Positions 59,803 through 64,000 of a DNA stretch of 64,000 bases are shown one piece after another. The position numbers and the translations under genes are program-made. A model generated the notes under the pieces. The model ran no database searches and had not been told where the DNA came from. It worked only from the letters and a program-made list of their open reading frames with translations. The DNA lies in NCBI GenBank assembly GCA_964573295.1, contig CAZNJE010000012.1, positions 45,915 through 109,914 on the forward strand, written 5' to 3'. Positions within the stretch are counted from its first letter, which is position 1. Each line of letters begins with the position of its first letter. The stretch is from CAYQJL01 sp964573295 (GTDB lineage Bacteria; Eisenbacteria; RBG-16-71-46; CAIMUX01; WJJG01).

Positions 59803-60194
59803 CGCTCGATTCTTTGGAATGAGGGTCTCTGACCAGCCTCCTCGACGTAGTCGGTCGAGTGCTGTCGATGGCATTATGGGCGCTCCGCGCCCGTCTGTCG
59901 AGCCCACGGTGCGTTTGTGCAATGCGGCTGCGGTCAGAATCCGCTCGCCAAGGGCCTCCTCGGTTCGAGATCGTCCGTTTCCGGGACCCACAGCAGGCCT
60001 AGACCGAGAAGGTGGCGACCGAGGATGGCGTAGACCGGGGGTAGGCGACGGCCGGGTCCCCCCGCCGTGTTCGGCTGGGCACAGGCTGTGTCCGCCAGTT
60101 CACATCCGGGCAGCGGACAGGCAGTTTCCGATCCGTAACATGCTCCCCTGATGAACAATGCCGGAATCATCCCGTCTGGCACCCATTCTGTAAG
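59803..60194. other. Intergenic region before the VIT-VWA gene
   Basis: I see no convincing gene. The left end should hold the promoter of the MNT-HEPN pair, and the right end leads into a ribosome-binding-site hairpin for the next gene. Confidence 0.4.
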
Positions 60195-60218
60195 CGGTCC
60201 TCCTCGAAAGGAGGACCG
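60195..60218 (+). promoter_or_regulatory. Hairpin that buries the ribosome binding site of the VIT-VWA gene
   Basis: CGGTCCTCCT (60195-60204) pairs perfectly with AGGAGGACCG (60209-60218) around a CGAA loop. The Shine-Dalgarno sequence AAAGGAGG lies wholly in the loop and 3' arm, six bases before the ATG at 60221. Such a structure can limit translation until melted, bound or passed by a ribosome. Confidence 0.6.
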
Positions 60219-60220
60219 GC

Positions 60221-62488
60221 ATGCGAACCGTCGCACACAGATCCCCATCGTTTGCAGCATCCCCGGTGAAGACGCGGTGGGGTGCCGGCCTCCTTTCCGT
60301 CCCCTTCCGAAGGCTCATTCTTTTCGTGACCGTATCCGTGCTGGTGAGCCCGTTGTGCGGCCTACTGCCGAGCGGGTCGCCCGGCGCCCAGCCTCTGGGC
60401 ACCGTGGGGGTGCCCCAGTTCGGAGCCGGCACCGGGGCCGGCACGGGCACCGGGACCCTCTACTGCGTGCTCCCCAGTGGGCGCGCGCCGTTGCCGTGCG
60501 TATCGATGGAGGCCGAGCTCTCCGTTTCGGGCGTCCTCGTGCTCGGCGAGGTGCGGCAGCGGTTTCACAACCCGCTCGAGGAGCCCATCGAGGTCCTCTA
60601 TGTCTTTCCGCTTCCCGAGGGCGCTACGGTCCGCCACATGGAGATGTTCATCGGCGGCCGGCGGATTCTCGCGCAGGTACGCGAACAGACCGAAGCACAG
60701 CAGGTCTACGCGCACGCCAAACGCACGGGCCGGCGAGCGGCGCTACTCGATCAGGACCGGCCCAATCTCTTCCGCCTCTCGGCCGCGAACGTGGGGCCCG
60801 GTGAGACCATCGAGATCCTGCTTCGTTACGTCGAAGAGCTCATTCCCCACGACGGTGAGTACCAGGTCGCGCTGCCCTTGACCTTCACACCGCGCTTCGT
60901 CCCGACGGTGCAGGGAGATGGATGCGAATGGCCGATCCCGCAGGGCGAGGCGGCTGCGCGTCACGCCGCCGCCGTGGTGCCCGATGCCGGGCGCATCACG
61001 CCGCCGTTTCTGCGTAGTGAGGATCCGCGCGGCGTCATGGTCTCGGTGAAGGCGGTTCTCGAGAGCCTCGTTCCCGTGCGGGACCTGGAGAGTCCCTCGC
61101 ACGCGGTTCACATCTCGGAAGAGCCCCGAGGGTATCGGATTGCATTGGAGCAGGAGCGTGTGCCCGCCGATCGTGACTTCATCTTGCGCTGGCGCCTGGC
61201 TCCCGGAAGGCAAGTCCAGTCCGCGATCTACAGCGAGAGGCTGGGGGAGACCCGCTACGGCATGCTCATGGTCGTCCCGCCGGTTGCCGGCGCGTCCGAG
61301 GCGAGACTCCCGACCGAGACCCTCTTTGTGATCGATGTCTCCGGCTCGATGCAGGGGCCCTCGATCGAGCAAGCGCGCGAAGCGCTCATGGCGGCTCTCG
61401 ACCGGCTGCGGGTGGGCGACCGGTACGACATCATGAGCTTCGCAGGGGGAAGTACGTTTTTCCGTGGCACCTTCGTGGAGGCCGGCGATCGGACGACGCT
61501 TCAGGCGGCGCGTACGTGGGTGCGGGGTCTCGAGGCCGATGGGGGCACGATGATGTTGCCGGCCCTGCAACGCGCCGTGGCGATGCTCTCGGGAAGCGAA
61601 TCGTCCGAGACCGGCGGCGAGCGGCAGCAGCGTATCGTCCTGCTGACCGACGGCGCGGTAGGCAATGAGATGGAGATCTTCGCCGAGGTCCTGGCCTGTC
61701 TGGGGCCGGCCCGGCTGCATGTGCTCAGCATCGGGCGCGCACCGAACGGCTATCTGGCCCGCCGGCTGGCGGACCTGGGCGGCGGGTTGGTGGAGTTCGT
61801 CTCCGACCTGCCCGAGGCCGAGCAGCGCATCGCACGCTTCCTCGAGCGCATCGACCGTCCCGTCTTGACCGATCTGCGCTTGAGTGGGGCCGGCTTTGAA
61901 GAGGCGACATTCTACCCCGCGCGTCTTCCCGACCTGTTTGCGGGTGAGCCGCTCATCTGCTACTTCGAGTGCTCCGCCGACACGGCTCGGGACGCGCTCT
62001 CGGACACCGTTCTGGAACCGGTCTTCGACCACGGTGGGCCGGGCATACCGAACGGCGCCCCGCCGGTACGCGTTCAGCTGAGCGGACGGGCGGGCGCGGG
62101 GACGATCCATCTCACCCTGCCGCTGGCCCGCGAGAGCTGCGCCGCCGGCGCGATCGCGACCCGGTGTGTCCGGGCCCGGATCGACCGGCTCATGGGGACC
62201 CTCCTGGAGGGTGCGTCCGAAGACCGGGTGCGAGCCCGGGTCGTCCCGCTGGCGGTGCAGCACAACCTCCTGACCCGTTTCACCAGCATGGTGGCGGTAG
62301 AGGAGACCCCGAGCGCGACCGGCCTGTGCCGGAGCGTGCGGATGCCGAACACGCTTCCCGATGGGTCGCACCTGCTCGGTCTTCCTCGCGGGGGCGCCGG
62401 CGCGCCTCTCCACGCGCTGGCCGGCTTGCTTTTCGGTGTCCTCGGCCTGTCGCTGCTCTGCTTCTGGCACGTGGGAAGGCGCCGTTGA
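60221..62488 (+). CDS. VIT and VWA domain protein, probable sortase substrate
   Basis: Protein of 755 residues. A signal segment (LILFVTVSVLVSPLCGLLP) is followed by a short Gly/Thr repeat and a VIT domain (MEAELSVSGVLVLGEVRQRF, IEVLYVFPLPEGATV, NLFRLSAANVGPGETIEILLRY). A VWA domain starts near residue 366 with MIDAS motif DVSGSMQG. The C-terminus has LPRGG at 721-725, a hydrophobic helix (LHALAGLLFGVLGLSLLCFW) and Arg-Arg-Arg: the layout of a sortase-sorted protein. The gene for a sortase overlaps its stop codon. The architecture matches the marine sortase-target group described in proteobacteria. It likely stays at the membrane or periplasm after sorting and may bind protein ligands. Confidence 0.87.
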   Translation: MRTVAHRSPSFAASPVKTRWGAGLLSVPFRRLILFVTVSVLVSPLCGLLPSGSPGAQPLGTVGVPQFGAGTGAGTGTGTLYCVLPSGRAPLPCVSMEAELSVSGVLVLGEVRQRFHNPLEEPIEVLYVFPLPEGATVRHMEMFIGGRRILAQVREQTEAQQVYAHAKRTGRRAALLDQDRPNLFRLSAANVGPGETIEILLRYVEELIPHDGEYQVALPLTFTPRFVPTVQGDGCEWPIPQGEAAARHAAAVVPDAGRITPPFLRSEDPRGVMVSVKAVLESLVPVRDLESPSHAVHISEEPRGYRIALEQERVPADRDFILRWRLAPGRQVQSAIYSERLGETRYGMLMVVPPVAGASEARLPTETLFVIDVSGSMQGPSIEQAREALMAALDRLRVGDRYDIMSFAGGSTFFRGTFVEAGDRTTLQAARTWVRGLEADGGTMMLPALQRAVAMLSGSESSETGGERQQRIVLLTDGAVGNEMEIFAEVLACLGPARLHVLSIGRAPNGYLARRLADLGGGLVEFVSDLPEAEQRIARFLERIDRPVLTDLRLSGAGFEEATFYPARLPDLFAGEPLICYFECSADTARDALSDTVLEPVFDHGGPGIPNGAPPVRVQLSGRAGAGTIHLTLPLARESCAAGAIATRCVRARIDRLMGTLLEGASEDRVRARVVPLAVQHNLLTRFTSMVAVEETPSATGLCRSVRMPNTLPDGSHLLGLPRGGAGAPLHALAGLLFGVLGLSLLCFWHVGRRR

Positions 62489-63177
62489 TGGCGAGGGCGC
62501 CTGCGCCGCGGACCCGGACCAAGGCGCGAGGGGGGCGGCTGAACTCGCGGCGTTGGGTCCGCCGGGGCAGGATGCGTTTGGCCTGGCTGCGTCCGGCGCC
62601 GGTGAGTCCCGTGGTGCTCGGTCCGGTGATTCTCACCCTCGCGTTGATCAGCCTGGCGGCTGGCGGCGCATCTGGGGCCCGGGTCGCCTGGATGGAGATC
62701 AAGCGGCAGGTGTCACAGATCTTGATCGCGCATGCTTTCGAGGCGCATGTGCGCGAGGGTGTGGGGCACCTACCCTGGCGCCACGCGGATCTCGTGCCGA
62801 TCGCCGAGCTGCGCGCCGAAGGGCTCGGGATCACCCGGCACGTGCTCTCCGGCGGAAGCGGAACGTCCATGGCGTTCGGGGTGGGCCACATGGATGGCTC
62901 CGCGCCGCCCAATCAGCCCGGCAACTGCGTGCTGGTGGGCCACCGCGACGCGGCGTTCGATTTCCTCGGCCGCCTGCAGAGGGGAGATCGTCTGCGGCTG
63001 CAGACGGCAGAAGCCTGCCGCATCTACGAGGTCACCGGGCACAAGGTCGTGCACGAGAGGGACCTCGGTGTCCTGAGGCCCACCGCCGGATGCCGGGTGA
63101 CCCTCGTGACCTGCTATCCGCTGGAGGAGTACGATCCGACCCCGTGGAGACTCGTCGTGGTGGGGGAGGCGGTCTAA
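62488..63177 (+). CDS. Class GN-type sortase dedicated to the adjacent VIT-VWA protein
   Basis: Protein of 229 residues with one membrane helix (VVLGPVILTLALISLAAGG) after a basic N-terminus. The sortase fold shows catalytic His in NCVLVGHRDAAFDFLG, Cys in VTLVTCYPL and Arg in TPWRLVVVG. The start overlaps the upstream stop (TGATG). Lone Gram-negative sortases encoded beside a single VIT-VWA protein are a known arrangement. It should cleave the LP-containing signal of its partner and attach it to an unknown acceptor. No other sortase substrate is visible in the window. Confidence 0.88.
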   Translation: MARAPAPRTRTKARGGRLNSRRWVRRGRMRLAWLRPAPVSPVVLGPVILTLALISLAAGGASGARVAWMEIKRQVSQILIAHAFEAHVREGVGHLPWRHADLVPIAELRAEGLGITRHVLSGGSGTSMAFGVGHMDGSAPPNQPGNCVLVGHRDAAFDFLGRLQRGDRLRLQTAEACRIYEVTGHKVVHERDLGVLRPTAGCRVTLVTCYPLEEYDPTPWRLVVVGEAV

Positions 63178-63300
63178 GGGCCACAAAGGGCGGTCCCAGA
63201 ACAACAAAGCCTGAAAGGAGTGCTTACCGTTTGCTCATACAGGAGGGCTACTAGTAGAGGTGTTGGCCCATCGATCCGGTTTCCAGGCGCGGGAGGCAGT

Positions 63301-63675
63301 ATGAGCACGCACTCGGACACGTCAACGCCCACCAACCCCTACCGCACGGTATCCTACGACGCGGCCGCGGCCCACCTGCGGCCCCGCGCGTCGGAGAAGG
63401 GAACGGCGACTGCCACCACCCTTTCCAACGCGAGTCTTGGCTTCGTCAATCACGTGCCCGAGTCGCTCAAACACATCGGGTGCATGTGGCTCGAAAACGG
63501 CGATGAGCGATGCCGCTGCGGCGCCGAGCCCACCTGGACCATGGGCAGCACCTTCGATGCTCCGCGGCTCTACTGCGAGTTCCACGCGCAGCAGATCCTG
63601 ATGCGGCGCATGCGGGAGCGAAACATGCAGCGGCAGCGGCGCATCCGCATGCAGGCTCAGATGTCGTTGTCCTGA
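63301..63675 (+). CDS. Small protein of unknown function with a Cys/His cluster
   Basis: Protein of 124 residues starting at an ATG nine bases after GGAGG. The middle has IGCMWLENGDERCRCGAEP and later RLYCEFHAQQ, giving Cys and His spaced as in a small zinc-binding fold. The last 25 residues are Arg/Met/Gln-rich and helical. It resembles no family I know. The spacing of 123 bases after the sortase gene leaves open whether it belongs to that operon. Confidence 0.6.
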   Translation: MSTHSDTSTPTNPYRTVSYDAAAAHLRPRASEKGTATATTLSNASLGFVNHVPESLKHIGCMWLENGDERCRCGAEPTWTMGSTFDAPRLYCEFHAQQILMRRMRERNMQRQRRIRMQAQMSLS

Positions 63676-64000
63676 ACAGATCGGCCCACTCGATCTGCCA
63701 ATGCATGGGCCCGCCTTTGCCCGCCTTCGCCCGACTTCGCTCGCCTTCGCGTGTGTAGCTTCCCACAAGGTGCTGGCGATGGTATCGTTTCGCGGTCTCA
63801 GACGATGGGGTCCGCTTGCATTCGATTCGCGCCTGGTTGGGGGGAGAGGAACTGAGTTGGTGTAAGCGGGAACGAGCGTTTGTGCCGCAGGCCTCGAGAA
63901 GGACGACTTGCGTGAGGTACTTGCTTGAGGTGTTTGCGTGAGGGGGGGGAGGTTCATTCGCGTGGATCGGATTCGACTTGAGTGGGATGGGCGGGTGGGG
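63676..64000. other. Terminal intergenic region with short repeats
   Basis: No gene is supported. CGCCTTCGCCCGACTTCGCT-type 8-10-bp repeats lie at about 63712-63750, and a second loose array (TTGCGTGAGG, TTGCTTGAGG) near 63905-63942. The window ends here. Confidence 0.5.

Noticed and set aside
1..64000. tRNA or rRNA genes
   Set aside because: I looked for typical cloverleaf and T-loop text on both strands and found nothing convincing; a tRNAscan run would settle it.

Overview
The window is 64 kb of high-GC bacterial chromosome, densely coded on both strands. No rRNA, tRNA, CRISPR array, insertion sequence or phage gene was seen. The organism looks like a Gram-negative member of the wider FCB or neighbouring candidate phyla (Eisenbacteria or Krumholzibacteria type); this is inference. 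The reasons are high GC, a TonB-dependent receptor with a carboxypeptidase-like N-terminal domain, several exported proteins ending in a FlgD-like Ig domain of the kind used as C-terminal sorting modules, gingipain-family (C25) proteins, and a Tricorn-like protease.

Layout. 0.1-2.9 kb: a NapH-like iron-sulfur membrane protein, then an exported thioredoxin-fold gene with an in-frame TGA exactly where the first Cys of WCGPC should be, followed by a SECIS-like hairpin. This is a candidate secreted selenoprotein and the best find of the window. 3.2-6.5 kb: sdhCDAB operon with terminator. 7.1-13 kb: a TonB-dependent receptor facing a convergent tonB-exbB-exbD-exbD operon. 13.4-19.3 kb: a YfiR-like protein with a CHASE8-type histidine kinase, a VWA protein, a conserved unknown and a small exported protein. 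19.7-24.9 kb: aldo/keto reductase, M4/M36-like metalloprotease and a lipoprotein. 25.2-31.7 kb: HD nucleotidase, AmmeMemoRadiSam-type radical SAM enzyme, YjbQ, a long GlmL/MutL-like protein and a DUF2135-type lipoprotein. 32.1-37.7 kb: an octaheme HAO-like cytochrome with a NapC-type membrane cytochrome, a thioredoxin lipoprotein and a DUF502 protein. 37.9-44.3 kb: two secreted proteins sharing one C-terminal half but carrying different catalytic heads (class II glutamine amidotransferase; C25 peptidase). 44.3-48.5 kb: glgA/glgE debris, glgB and a FIST protein. 48.8-58.2 kb: a second C25 protein, a Tricorn-like protease with a histone-like tail, and thiC. 58.4-63.7 kb: an HD protein, an MNT/HEPN pair with a broken HEPN gene, a VIT-VWA protein with its dedicated sortase, and a small unknown.

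A recurrent theme is short degenerate tandem repeats (10-25 bp units), mostly different at each site. They occur between genes and also inside genes as low-complexity N- or C-terminal tails. Start codons were chosen by Shine-Dalgarno spacing and family length; functions come from motifs read by eye, with no database search.
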